Translations under genes and position numbers: made by a program
Shown here: positions 55,343 to 63,864 of the stretch, one piece after another
How the letters are laid out: every line of letters starts with the position of its first letter
Numbering within the stretch: the first letter of the stretch is position 1
Assembly: GCF_017353175.1 (NCBI RefSeq)
Contig: NZ_JAFMYW010000005.1
Coordinates: 372,001 to 436,000 of the forward strand
From: Fibrella forsythiae
GTDB taxonomy: Bacteria > Bacteroidota > Bacteroidia > Cytophagales > Spirosomataceae
DNA: 64,000 nt
Direction: 5' to 3'
The notes under the pieces: model-generated
What the model saw: only the letters and a program-made list of their open reading frames with translations
Told to the model about the DNA's origin: nothing
The model's database searches: none

Positions 55343-56548
55343 ATGTTTAAAGACCGGCGGCTGGCCATTATCTTCCTGATTGTCTTGCTTGATGTGGTAG
55401 TGGGTTCGGCTACCGGTCCCGTTCGACCCGAATTCGTTAAAGACTTATCCAATCCGGAATGGTGGCTGTCGGTCGGTACGGCCCTGTTTTTAGGCGTTCA
55501 ACTGGTGTCGGCACCTTTGCTCGGTAAGCTCTCCGATTCGCTGGGCCGCAAGCCACTGGTGCTGGTGTCGGCGGCAGGTACGTTGGCGGCCAATCTCCTG
55601 CTGATTCCCATCAAAGCGGGCTTCTTCTTCGCCAACCGAATCAGCGATGGCCTCACCAACGGCATGTACGCCCTCATGCGCTCGTCGGTAACGGACCTGT
55701 CGCCCGATGAAGAGCTGGCTAAAAACAGTGGCTATATCAGCACGCTGGTGTCGCTGGGGCACGTTTTCGGGCCTATGGTGGCGGGGCTGGCGCTCTTTTT
55801 CGTTAATGACAAATCGAGTCAGGCGAAGCTGGTGGTGTGGGTGCTTATTGCCCTCAGCGTAGTGAACGTTGGCGTAGTGCTGCTGATGAGCGAAACCACC
55901 AAGCAGCGCAGTAAACTCGACTGGCAGGCCGTTTGGCAGGAGGTAGGGGCCAACCTGAACGTGGCGAAGCTCTGGAAACGACTGTCTGACAAAGACCAGG
56001 AACATCCCGGCTTCCGGTTCCTGACCATCCTGATGTTGCTGGCAACGCTGCAACTGGGGTATCAAACGTATTTCATCACGTACCTGGCGCTGAGTCCGCT
56101 GAAGTTCGATGCCCAGAAGATATCGTTCTTCTTCGTCTATTTCGGCGGCCTGAGCGCGTTGAGTAACCTGCTGTATTTCAAATACCTGGTAAACAAGATC
56201 AATAAGCGTATTGTGCTGATTGTCATTGCCTTTGTCGGGGTTGGCATACAGCTTGTTTATGCCCGTCTGGGTACGTCGTTACCGCTGCTCTACGCGACGG
56301 TGGCGGTTGATGCACTGCTGGTATCACTTATCAATGGGTTGCTCAACGGCTTTCTGGCTAAACTCACCTCTGACGAAGACCGGGGCGAATTGTTTGGCCT
56401 GAACCAGGCGCTAACCGGTATTGCCAGCCTCCTGACGACACTTGTTTACGGTGGGCTGGCAACCATTCAGCTTAGTCTGCCCTTCTACTGGTTCGCGGCT
56501 AGTTTGGCCGCGCTTGGCACGCTCTGCTGGCGGTTGCCGAAGGAATAA
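55343..56548 (+). CDS. MFS transporter (TetA-like)
   Basis: 401 residues and about twelve membrane segments. The loop 2-3 motif GKLSDSLGRKPLVLVSA is the MFS motif A, and FFANRISDGLTNGMYALMRS matches the TetA/proton-coupled tetracycline-transporter-like branch. Expected to be a proton-driven exporter; substrate cannot be inferred. It is convergent with bestrophin (9 bases between the stops). Confidence 0.9.
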   Translation: MFKDRRLAIIFLIVLLDVVVGSATGPVRPEFVKDLSNPEWWLSVGTALFLGVQLVSAPLLGKLSDSLGRKPLVLVSAAGTLAANLLLIPIKAGFFFANRISDGLTNGMYALMRSSVTDLSPDEELAKNSGYISTLVSLGHVFGPMVAGLALFFVNDKSSQAKLVVWVLIALSVVNVGVVLLMSETTKQRSKLDWQAVWQEVGANLNVAKLWKRLSDKDQEHPGFRFLTILMLLATLQLGYQTYFITYLALSPLKFDAQKISFFFVYFGGLSALSNLLYFKYLVNKINKRIVLIVIAFVGVGIQLVYARLGTSLPLLYATVAVDALLVSLINGLLNGFLAKLTSDEDRGELFGLNQALTGIASLLTTLVYGGLATIQLSLPFYWFAASLAALGTLCWRLPKE

Positions 56549-56557
56549 AATGTCATG

Positions 56558-57436
56558 TCACAGCAAATCGCCCACTGCTTTTCGAATGTTCCCGGCCATG
56601 CGCTCGGTTGGCAGGTCGTTGGCATCGGTGCCAAAAGGATCTTCAATCTCCTCGGCGATCAGTTCCAGGCTGGCCAGTACATAGAAAACGATGGCTACTA
56701 CCGGAATAACCCAATAGTGCAGTGAGAGAACGTACCCAAGCGGCAGGGTGAGGCAATAGACCGCCACGAACTTCTTCAGAAACGACGAGTACGAGTACGG
56801 AATAGGCGTTGTGTGAATACGCTCGCAGATGCCGCATATTTCGGTAAACGAGCTGAACTCGCCGTTTAGCACCAGCAGATGCTCGGGCCGCAACGTACCC
56901 GACTGGTACAGTTCGTCCATCTTACTGAATAGATGCATGGCTACCTGATTGGGTACATGCTTGTCGGGGTTGAGGCTGGCGGGGTTAAAACCGGGACAAG
57001 CTTCCAGGTCGCCGGCCTGAAAATCGGCGCGCAGGTGATTTTTCAGGGCAAACGCGTAGTTCGGAATCATGGCCCGGAAAAACGCACGACTATCCACATC
57101 ATCTGCACTCAAGATGTGGACAAGTTTCAAGGCCAGATTACGTGAGTTATTTGTCAGACTACCCCAGGCTTTTCGCCCTTCCCACCAGCGGTCGTAGGCC
57201 GTATTGGTTCTGAAGACAAGCAGTGTTGAAATGACGAAGCCCAGCAGCGAATGCATGATGGCGATGTTTTTCAGGTCTGAGTCGGGGCCGGGGTGAACGT
57301 ATTCGATCACCACATAGGCCACCACGCCGCAATACACAACCATGGCCAGCAACACCGGCCCCAGTTTCCGGGCCGTATCGCCTTTGTGTAGCGAGAAGAT
57401 GTACCGAAGCCACTCTTTAGAATCGTAGTCGACCAT
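56558..57436 (-). CDS. Bestrophin-like anion channel
   Basis: 292 residues of the bestrophin/UPF0187 family. Characteristic segments: SLLGFVISTLLVFRTNTAYDRWWEGRKAWG, here marked by RTNTAYDRWWEGRKAWG, and the C-terminal HTTPIPYSYSSFLKKFVAVY with the neck region LEEIEDPFG-like LIAEEIEDPFGTDANDLP. Four membrane segments are visible. Bacterial members form pentameric ion channels in the inner membrane. Confidence 0.94.
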   Translation of the reverse strand: MVDYDSKEWLRYIFSLHKGDTARKLGPVLLAMVVYCGVVAYVVIEYVHPGPDSDLKNIAIMHSLLGFVISTLLVFRTNTAYDRWWEGRKAWGSLTNNSRNLALKLVHILSADDVDSRAFFRAMIPNYAFALKNHLRADFQAGDLEACPGFNPASLNPDKHVPNQVAMHLFSKMDELYQSGTLRPEHLLVLNGEFSSFTEICGICERIHTTPIPYSYSSFLKKFVAVYCLTLPLGYVLSLHYWVIPVVAIVFYVLASLELIAEEIEDPFGTDANDLPTERMAGNIRKAVGDLL

Positions 57437-57472
57437 AAAATAGGGAAGTCGTAAATCAGTGAGTCGTACAAC

Positions 57473-57997
57473 TTACGGGCGTATGGCTTTTTCTAATTCA
57501 ATGAATGACAGCTGCGTTTTGGGCTGGCCAAACCGGTCGGGGTCATCGGGAAAAGGATGCACGGCCCCGGTTGGTTTGAAACCGCGCCGTTCGTACCAGG
57601 CAATCAGTTCATGGCGCTGCGAAATCACGGTCATCGTTACGGCCCGGCACTGCCTGTCGCGGGCATACTCTTCTGCGGCTTCGAGCAACTGCCGGCCAAG
57701 TCCACCGGCCTGTAAAGCAGGGGTAACCGTGAGCATGCCAAGGTATAGGTCATCGCCTTTTTGCTCCAGATATACGCAGCCGAGTAACTGCTCGTCCTTA
57801 ACGTACCTGAGAATGGTAGCGTTGGGGTTGGCAAACTGCTCGGCCAGGGTTTCTTCGGTCGTGCGGATACCGCCCAGCAAATCGGCTTCGGTGGTCCAGC
57901 CCTTGCGCGAGCTGTCGCCCCGGTATGCGCTGTTTACCAACTGGTTCAGTGCCGGAATGTCATCAGTGGTGGCGGGGCTGATAAACGGACTTGTCAT
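57473..57997 (-). CDS. GNAT family N-acetyltransferase
   Basis: 174 residues. The acetyl-CoA-binding motif is ALQAGGLGRQLLEAAEEYA, preceded by the beta-4 strand LYLGMLTVTP, and followed by LIAWYERRGFKPTGAV, typical of GNAT enzymes acting on small molecules. Substrate unknown. It lies 36 bases upstream of bestrophin's start on the same strand, so the two may share a transcript. Confidence 0.9.
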   Translation of the reverse strand: MTSPFISPATTDDIPALNQLVNSAYRGDSSRKGWTTEADLLGGIRTTEETLAEQFANPNATILRYVKDEQLLGCVYLEQKGDDLYLGMLTVTPALQAGGLGRQLLEAAEEYARDRQCRAVTMTVISQRHELIAWYERRGFKPTGAVHPFPDDPDRFGQPKTQLSFIELEKAIRP

Positions 57998-58049
57998 AAG
58001 AAAGAAATCAGGCCCGCACCGCTCTGTAGCGTTACGGGCCGCCTGATAT

Positions 58050-58127
58050 AGCTGGTTAAGTGGTTGCTGGTTGATTGGCTAGTCTTGCCCATTTGTTAAC
58101 CAATGAATCAACCAGCCAGCCATCAAG
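58050..58127. repeat. Hairpin, TTGGTTGG family
   Basis: GGTTGCTGGTTGATT in the left arm pairs with AATCAACCAGCCAGCC in the right arm; GGTTAA and TTAACC add a second possible pairing. It shares the GGTTGATTGG/CCAATGAA theme with 47113-47225. It lies between the ends of the genes at 58134 and the GNAT start, both on the minus strand. Confidence 0.65.
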
Positions 58128-58133
58128 CACAAA

Positions 58134-58616
58134 TCACAACGTATCGGTCGATGGCGCAGCAACCGGTGGTGGCGGGGCCTGCTGCATTTGCTGCTGAGGC
58201 TGCCCCTGTGGAGCCTGATACTGTTGACCCGGATATCCGTACTGGCCCGGTGCCGGCCCAACGGTCTCTACGGCAGTAATATAGTATTTGGTATCACCAT
58301 TCCAGGGAAGGCGCAGGATTTTCTCTTCGTAATGCAACGTTACCCGCTGACCCGATTTTACTGCGTCGGTAATTTGCTTGGCAATGGTCTCATCTTTCAC
58401 CGAGAAATCGAAAAATTGCGGCGTTAGTGAACCTGTCTCGCCCGAGAAACCGCCTACATTGAGTACACCTTCGTAGGTTTTGAACAGATAGCCCCGGCGG
58501 CTAAACTTTGAAACTGTTCCGGCCCGTTCGCCATCTGAGAAGCTCCAGCCCGTCAGGAGGTATAAGACACCGAAAATCAGCAGTACAATTACAAGCAGGT
58601 ACGTGAAAAAGCGCAT
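58134..58616 (-). CDS. Membrane-anchored protein of unknown function with Gln/Pro-rich tail
   Basis: 160 residues. One N-terminal membrane segment (about 4-24), a compact central domain (GTVSKFSRRGYLFKTYEGVL to VTLHYEEKILRLPWNGDTKYY), then a Gln/Pro/Tyr-rich end (PGQYGYPGQQYQAPQGQPQQ). The central part matches a Bacteroidota family of unknown role that I recall being mislabelled as 6-phosphogluconate dehydrogenase; no such motif is present. Probably faces the periplasm or cytoplasm next to the membrane. Confidence 0.75.
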   Translation of the reverse strand: MRFFTYLLVIVLLIFGVLYLLTGWSFSDGERAGTVSKFSRRGYLFKTYEGVLNVGGFSGETGSLTPQFFDFSVKDETIAKQITDAVKSGQRVTLHYEEKILRLPWNGDTKYYITAVETVGPAPGQYGYPGQQYQAPQGQPQQQMQQAPPPPVAAPSTDTL

Positions 58617-58730
58617 ATGAGGTAGTGGTTAGATGTTGCCCACAAAACAACAACAATTTCAGACATAGTGGTACAACACTAACAAGAACCCTAACTTGAG
58701 GGTTTGAAATCTACCTAAACTGATTAGCCT

Positions 58731-59366
58731 GTGAACCACCTCTTCCCGTACATTGACCGCACGTTACTACACCCGAACGTGACCATTACGGAACAGTACG
58801 ACGCCCTCGACGAGGTTAATCAGCTTGGGCTGGCGGGGCTGGTGGTAGCCCCATTCTGGGTAAAAAAACACCGCCGTGAACTGGGTGATTCGCATCCGGC
58901 GACCCTTACGGCGGCAATTGGCTACCCATACGGCTATCAGCGAACTGAAGTAAAACAACTGGAGCTGGAACTGGCTCTGGCTGATGGCGCCAACGCCGTA
59001 GACGTATTGCTGAACACATCGGCGCTCTTTTCACCCACATCCGTATGGCTCAAGATCGAATTGGTTAAGCTGATTGCTGCCGCACATACCCGCGAGATTC
59101 CGATAACGGTAGTGCTGGAGTCGTCTCTGCTGGATGAAGCCCAACTGCTGAAGATGATAAAAATAGCCGCCGATGCCGGGGCCGATGGACTCAAAAACGC
59201 AACTGGTGCGCTGCCAGGCCCATTTTCACTGAAAAATGCGCTGGCATTCCGGAAGAACGTACCTAGTTCGCTCTGTGTCAGCATCGCGGCCGACGGAGCA
59301 ACCGAGACAGAACTGGAGGCCCTGGTGGCCGCTGGCGTAAATCGTCTGTCAATGAACGTTTACTAA
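58731..59366 (+). CDS. deoC: Divergent deoxyribose-phosphate aldolase (DeoC family)
   Basis: 211 residues starting at GTG (no ATG fits). TIM-barrel aldolase fold: IDRTLLHPNVT near the N-terminus, AIGYPYGYQ, NAVDVLLNTSAL (Asp91) and DGLKNATGALPG, where Lys155 matches the Schiff-base Lys of DeoC (Lys167 in E. coli). The second active-site Lys (201 in E. coli, in the K-A-S-G-G segment) is not seen; the segment reads SIAADGATETELEAL. The C-terminus GVNRLSMNVY also differs from G-x-S-R-I-G-T-S. It may have a changed substrate. Confidence 0.82.
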   Translation: MNHLFPYIDRTLLHPNVTITEQYDALDEVNQLGLAGLVVAPFWVKKHRRELGDSHPATLTAAIGYPYGYQRTEVKQLELELALADGANAVDVLLNTSALFSPTSVWLKIELVKLIAAAHTREIPITVVLESSLLDEAQLLKMIKIAADAGADGLKNATGALPGPFSLKNALAFRKNVPSSLCVSIAADGATETELEALVAAGVNRLSMNVY

Positions 59367-59517
59367 TGAACGTGTAAACTTTTCTGCTGAACACGCAACC
59401 CAGGGGGCTGCCTGTTCCGTACTATAGAACGAACCGGTTCGCTTGCTCAACAACTTGATTAAGGAGTGGCGTCGTAGCTGGAAGCAGCTGATGTTGGCAA
59501 ACAGATAAACGTCCCGT

Positions 59518-60093
59518 ATGGCCCAAACGCCTCAGATATTGCCCCTTTCCGACCTATTGGCAGGCTGCCTGCGCCAGCATCGGCGCAGTCAGGAAGTGCT
59601 GTACCGGCAATTCTATGGCTATGCTATGGGTATTTGTTTACGCTATACGCAAACCCGTGAGGAGGCCGTCGAAGTATTGAACGATGGATTCCTTAAGGTT
59701 TTCACGAAGTTGAATCAATACGATCCGATGCAGCCATTCAAGCCCTGGCTGCGGCGGATTCTGATCAATACGGCCACCGATTATTACCGGCAGGCGGTAC
59801 CGCACTATTACCAAAAAGACCTGTTGGCCGCCGAACACGAGAAAAGTCAGGAGGCTGATGTACTAAGCAACATGGACTATGAGTACCTGTTAACACTGGT
59901 GAAGCAGCTTACGCCCGCCTACCGAATCGTGTTTAACCTGTATGCCATTGATGGCTACAGCCACGACGAAATTGCCACGCAACTGGGCATCTCGGTAGGT
60001 ACGTCAAAATCAAACCTGGCACGGGCGCGGGAAAATCTTCGCCAGATGTTACAAAAAAAAACGAACGATGAGTATGGAAGAGTGGCCCGATGA
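59518..60093 (+). CDS. ECF-type RNA polymerase sigma factor
   Basis: 191 residues. Region 2 (CLRYTQTREEAVEVLNDGFLKVF ... FKPWLRRILINTATDYYR) and region 4 (LTPAYRIVFNLYAIDGYSHDEIATQLGIS followed by KSNLARARENLR) are complete. It directs polymerase to a stress- or envelope-related regulon. Its end overlaps the next gene by 26 bases, so the two are translationally coupled and the neighbour is a likely regulator. The two long patterns quoted here are in fragments; both are unmistakable. Confidence 0.93.
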   Translation: MAQTPQILPLSDLLAGCLRQHRRSQEVLYRQFYGYAMGICLRYTQTREEAVEVLNDGFLKVFTKLNQYDPMQPFKPWLRRILINTATDYYRQAVPHYYQKDLLAAEHEKSQEADVLSNMDYEYLLTLVKQLTPAYRIVFNLYAIDGYSHDEIATQLGISVGTSKSNLARARENLRQMLQKKTNDEYGRVAR

Positions 60094-61744
60094 CCATCTG
60101 GACGAACTCTTCAGAAAATCGGCTGAAGAGTTCGATATCCACTTTAATGCCGACGACTGGACCGATATGAGTCGTCGGTTAGACGAACACGACCGGCACA
60201 CGATGTTCGATCGGATCAGCCGCTGGGGTGGTATCTCTGCACTGGTACTTCTTCTGCTGGGCGGTCTTGGCTGGGTTATGTATGATAAAAAACCGACGGC
60301 TGCCCGTCAGCAAGTACGGATTACGGTATTAACCCCCGCCAGAAAAGCAACAGCGCAGTCGACCGTAGCTAGCCAGAGCAGGCAAACAGAACCGTCGACG
60401 GATAGGCACCCACGTGGAACGTCACAGATCGATGGCAGATCAGAAAATCAGGCTATCGGCGTGGCTAATTCGTTGACTAAAATCCCAAATTCCGCCGGTG
60501 AAACTAACCCTGCCGGGCAGCTAACAACAAAACAGACAGATAATCAGCCTGATGAATCAACAAACCATAGTGCGGTAAGGCCAGCCAGCGAATCCCTCGC
60601 AAACCGGTTTGCCACACAACCTGCCAGTCGTAGATACGTACAGACTGGCAGAAGCCGACGTGCGAAACCGGGAGTTGAACAGGTTGTTGGGGGAGAAACT
60701 ACGTCTGCAGGTGACGACGCAGGCACTGGCCGGTCTGTTGCCAGCGATCAGGTTGACCGGCAGTTGGTGACAAAATCGTCTCGGCTGAGGGAAAACCAAT
60801 CTGCCGCCACCGAACGGCCCGTGTCATTGAACACAAGTGCGCGGCGAGGCACAGATGTGCTGGTTCGGGCAGCAGCGTTGCACCAGAATCCGGATGGCAA
60901 CGTACCTGCAACCATGAATGACAACCAGCCTGATGGCCACCCTGCACAAACGCCTGTAGCAAGCCAGGTAGCCGGGGCTGATCTGGTTACCAGTAGCCAG
61001 TGGTTACCTGCATTAACGCCTGCTGCGAGTTTGAGCCGTGTGGTGGAGCAGGCACAGGAAACGCCCGCCCCGCCGCTGCCACAGGTTACAGTTGCCGCAC
61101 CTGCCAGCCGGGCAATGCCTAAGCTGACAGGCCTAAGTGTATTCGTGTTCGCCTCACCCGACCTGAGTGGCATTGGGCTAACGAATTTTGACCGGCCCGG
61201 CAGTAACGCCGGCGTGTCTGTTCAGTACCAGCTCACCGATCGTCTGAGTGTCAATGCGGGAGCCATGTATAGCACGAAACGTTATCAAACGTATGCCAAT
61301 AATTACGTCTGGCCCAGCTACATGAATATGGATGTTTGGCCGGAGGAAATTTCCGGAGTATGTAAAATGATTGATATACCTCTGAATGTGCGTTACGATT
61401 GGTTGTTACGGCCACGCGGCGACGGTCGGGCGCCTGCCCGCTGGTTTGCCAGCGCTGGCCTAACCAGCTATTTCATCCAGCATGAAGTGTACAGATACGA
61501 ATACGCTAACCCGGCCGATCCCAAGATCAAAGCCTGGGGGTGGGATAACCAGAAAGCCGGTCGCGCCGGCGGATCGTTTGGGTTTAGTAACCTCAATATA
61601 TCGGTGGGTTACGAACGGCCAATCACCAACCGGTTATCATGGCAGGTAGAGCCGTTTTTGAAAGTTCCGTTGAAGCAGGTAGGGTATTTCAAGATCCGCC
61701 TACTCAGTACGGGTGCATTTGTTGGGCTTCGATACCGCTTTTGA
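60068..61744 (+). CDS. Membrane-anchored protein with C-terminal outer-membrane-type barrel, probable sigma-factor regulator
   Basis: 558 residues. Residues 1-52 are cytoplasmic-type and acidic (DDWTDMSRRLDEHDRHTMFD), like the N-terminal parts of proteins paired with ECF factors in this group; a single membrane segment at about 55-72 follows. Residues about 75-340 are low-complexity and rich in Ser, Thr, Gln and Arg. From about 350 there are amphipathic strands typical of an 8-strand barrel (SVNAGAMYSTKRYQTYANNY, ISVGYERPITNRLSWQVEPF) ending VGLRYRF. It overlaps the sigma gene. The topology, with one inner-membrane anchor and one barrel, would span the envelope. Confidence 0.75.
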   Translation: MSMEEWPDDHLDELFRKSAEEFDIHFNADDWTDMSRRLDEHDRHTMFDRISRWGGISALVLLLLGGLGWVMYDKKPTAARQQVRITVLTPARKATAQSTVASQSRQTEPSTDRHPRGTSQIDGRSENQAIGVANSLTKIPNSAGETNPAGQLTTKQTDNQPDESTNHSAVRPASESLANRFATQPASRRYVQTGRSRRAKPGVEQVVGGETTSAGDDAGTGRSVASDQVDRQLVTKSSRLRENQSAATERPVSLNTSARRGTDVLVRAAALHQNPDGNVPATMNDNQPDGHPAQTPVASQVAGADLVTSSQWLPALTPAASLSRVVEQAQETPAPPLPQVTVAAPASRAMPKLTGLSVFVFASPDLSGIGLTNFDRPGSNAGVSVQYQLTDRLSVNAGAMYSTKRYQTYANNYVWPSYMNMDVWPEEISGVCKMIDIPLNVRYDWLLRPRGDGRAPARWFASAGLTSYFIQHEVYRYEYANPADPKIKAWGWDNQKAGRAGGSFGFSNLNISVGYERPITNRLSWQVEPFLKVPLKQVGYFKIRLLSTGAFVGLRYRF

Positions 61745-61868
61745 TCTCAGCAGATTCATCGTTGGGCTTTGTGCCTCAGGTGCAAGGGCTGGCGTAGTTA
61801 TACTTAAATTATGAATAATCATTTATTTGTTAATATATTTTTTCTGTACGTTTAACCAACACAACGCC

Positions 61869-62414
61869 ATGAATACAATGCCGAACAACAACTCAACACC
61901 TCAGCAGGAACCAGAAACAACGCTCTCTCGCGGCGAATTCATTCGTAGTCTGGGCATGAGCAGCGCTGCGCTGATGGCCTTTTATTGTATGGGTACACTA
62001 TCATCCTGCAAAAGCAGCACGACCGATCCTTCGCCGGGGGTAATCACGCCGGGGGGCGGCAGTAACGGCGTAACAGGTAATGCCAGCACTGGCAGCGGGG
62101 CCATCAATTTCACTATTGATCTGACCAACGCGAATTTTACCGGGCTAAAAACGGCGGGGGGATATGTGAGCGTAGGCGACATCATTGTCTTCAACGCAGC
62201 TGGTTCATACAAAGCGCTGAGTCGTATCTGTACACACCAGGGCGGAAACCTGATTTATTCGGCATCGACCAACGATCTGATCTGCGATTTGCACTCAAGC
62301 CATTATAACATCGACGGGTCAACCAAAAGTCAGCCAATTGGCGGTGGCACTATAACGGCTGTAAAAGCCTATACAACTTCGCTTTCGGGTAATTCGCTGA
62401 CAGTGAAGGCGTAG
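61869..62414 (+). CDS. Rieske 2Fe-2S lipoprotein
   Basis: 181 residues. The two cluster-binding boxes are RICTHQGG (Cys121, His123) and ICDLHSSHYN (Cys139, His142), a C-x-H / C-x2-H Rieske set. The N-terminus has a hydrophobic segment with SRGEFIRSLGMSSAALMA, close to a Tat signal but with one Arg replaced by Gly, then a LSSC lipobox (Cys47). It probably carries electrons at the outer face of a membrane. It precedes a b561-like protein and a YceI protein on the same strand. Confidence 0.9.
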   Translation: MNTMPNNNSTPQQEPETTLSRGEFIRSLGMSSAALMAFYCMGTLSSCKSSTTDPSPGVITPGGGSNGVTGNASTGSGAINFTIDLTNANFTGLKTAGGYVSVGDIIVFNAAGSYKALSRICTHQGGNLIYSASTNDLICDLHSSHYNIDGSTKSQPIGGGTITAVKAYTTSLSGNSLTVKA

Positions 62415-62422
62415 TCTGCACG

Positions 62423-62451
62423 GCTGGCTTTCGAATTAATCGAAAGCCAGC
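62423..62451 (+). terminator. Hairpin after the Rieske gene
   Basis: GCTGGCTTTCGA (62423-62434) pairs exactly with TCGAAAGCCAGC (62440-62451). No T-tract follows, so it may be a weak terminator or an RNA-stabilising stem between the two genes. Confidence 0.55.
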
Positions 62452-62487
62452 GTCAACGACTTTCTGACTTTTGACGTACTGGTATTT

Positions 62488-63174
62488 ATGATTCGTTCCT
62501 CTATCATCGGCCTCCTTTGTTGGCTGACTATCAACTTCGCCCAAGCACAGGACACTACGCGGGTTGCGCCTGTAGCTGCCGATACAACTAAACCAGCTAC
62601 ACAATCGGCCGACGACCTGCTCGGTAGCCTGACCGACTCCTTACCCACCACTCAATTGCTGCCCGATCACATGATCATTACGCAACGGTTGTTCTGGGGT
62701 AAAAAAGGGCTGATGCGCATCACCAACGCCTCACCACTGACAACAGAAGGACGGAGTAATGAGCTAAAAGTGCGTCGGACTATGCTGAAACTGCACCAGA
62801 TTGGCGGCTTCGTCACGCTGGCCGGCTTCATTGCGCAGGGCATTATTGGCTCTCAGCTATATAAAGCAGATGCCAGCAACTACCGTAGCCTAAAAGAGTT
62901 GCACGAAAGTATGGCTACAGCGATCAATATCTCGTACGCAACAACAGCGCTGCTTTCACTAACGGCCCCACCACCTGCCATAGGAGCAAGGCGGGGCTTG
63001 AGCACTATCAAATTGCATAAATACCTGGCCATTGTGCATATGGCGGGTATGGTTGCCACGAATATTCTGGCTAGTCAGATTGGAAAGAATCCCGAACTGA
63101 AGCCTTATCACCGGGCCGCCGCCTATACTACATTCGGTGCGTTCGCTACGGCAATTGTTGTGCTTAAATTCTGA
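62488..63174 (+). CDS. Cytochrome b561-like membrane protein
   Basis: 228 residues. Signal peptide (ends FAQA-Q), then a region of about 60 residues, then four hydrophobic helices (about 101-122, 140-160, 176-196, 208-226). His residues fall near helix ends or within helices: 103 (KLHQIGG), 139 (KELHESM), 177 (IKLHKYL), 184 (IVHMAGM) and 208 (KPYHRAA), a pattern fitting b-type haem ligation as in b561-like proteins. With the upstream Rieske gene it could form a small electron-transfer unit. The fold assignment is by pattern only. Confidence 0.65.
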   Translation: MIRSSIIGLLCWLTINFAQAQDTTRVAPVAADTTKPATQSADDLLGSLTDSLPTTQLLPDHMIITQRLFWGKKGLMRITNASPLTTEGRSNELKVRRTMLKLHQIGGFVTLAGFIAQGIIGSQLYKADASNYRSLKELHESMATAINISYATTALLSLTAPPPAIGARRGLSTIKLHKYLAIVHMAGMVATNILASQIGKNPELKPYHRAAAYTTFGAFATAIVVLKF

Positions 63175-63184
63175 CATACGCAGT

Positions 63185-63246
63185 GCCGAAGCTCCAGTTT
63201 CGGTAGTGAGAAGCAGGAATTCAACGCCCGAAGCTGGAGCTTCGGG
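63185..63246. repeat. Hairpin before the yceI gene
   Basis: CCGAAGCTCCAGTTTCGG (63185-63203 region) pairs with CGAAGCTGGAGCTTCGGG (63229-63246), one mismatch, loop about 25 bases; each arm is itself partly self-complementary. It ends 12 bases before the yceI start codon. Confidence 0.7.
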
Positions 63247-63257
63247 GCTATTTAACT

Positions 63258-63806
63258 ATGAACCGTCTGTCAATTCTTATCCTGCTCGCCCTGTCGAGCT
63301 TTGTACCGCGTTCCCTTGCGCCCAAAAAATTGATGGTCGATAAGAGCAAATCGACGGTGACGTATTCAATGGTACACCCCATGCACAAATGGGACGGTGT
63401 CAGCCACGATGTTAATGCGGCCATGGTGTATGATGAAGCGGCGAAGCAGATTCAGAATGTGGCCGTGGCCATCCGTGTCGCCTCGTTCGATAGCCAGAAC
63501 CAGAACCGCGATTCGCACATGATCGAGGTGCTCGACGGGATTAAATACCCAAACGTGACCTTCACCAGCCAGGATGTGAAGCCCAACGCCGATGGCACGC
63601 TGACCGTGAACGGGAAGCTGACATTCCACAACGTAACCAAACCGATCACGGTGCAGGTGACGCGGCGCGAGGTGGGTAATCAACTACTGATGAATGGTAA
63701 ATTCGATCTGAAGATGACCGATTATGGCATCGAGCGGCCTTCACTGCTGGGTATTGCCACTGAAGATCAATTTACCCTGGCGTTTGCGCTGGCATTTACG
63801 AAGTGA
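63258..63806 (+). CDS. YceI family periplasmic protein
   Basis: 182 residues with signal peptide (about 1-20). The YceI lipocalin-like barrel is shown by VDKSKSTVTYSMVHPMHKWDG, NRDSHMIEVLDGIKYPNVTF and NGKLTFHNVTKPITVQV. Family members bind polyprenoid or fatty lipids, including quinone-like molecules, in the periplasm. The link with the Rieske and b561-like genes upstream suggests a role around redox lipids; this is inference. A terminator follows. Confidence 0.93.
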   Translation: MNRLSILILLALSSFVPRSLAPKKLMVDKSKSTVTYSMVHPMHKWDGVSHDVNAAMVYDEAAKQIQNVAVAIRVASFDSQNQNRDSHMIEVLDGIKYPNVTFTSQDVKPNADGTLTVNGKLTFHNVTKPITVQVTRREVGNQLLMNGKFDLKMTDYGIERPSLLGIATEDQFTLAFALAFTK

Positions 63807-63826
63807 TGCGTGAGGCTTCGCGAGTC

Positions 63827-63862
63827 AGGATGCTGTCGCGCGTTCATGCGCGACAGCATCCT
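63827..63862. terminator. Hairpin between yceI and the convergent dehydrogenase
   Basis: AGGATGCTGTCGCGC (63827-63841) pairs exactly with GCGCGACAGCATCCT (63848-63862), 6-base loop. The bases just before it (GGCTTCGCGAGTC, 63814-63826) also occur in the loop at 26938-26950. Confidence 0.8.
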
Positions 63863-63864
63863 AC

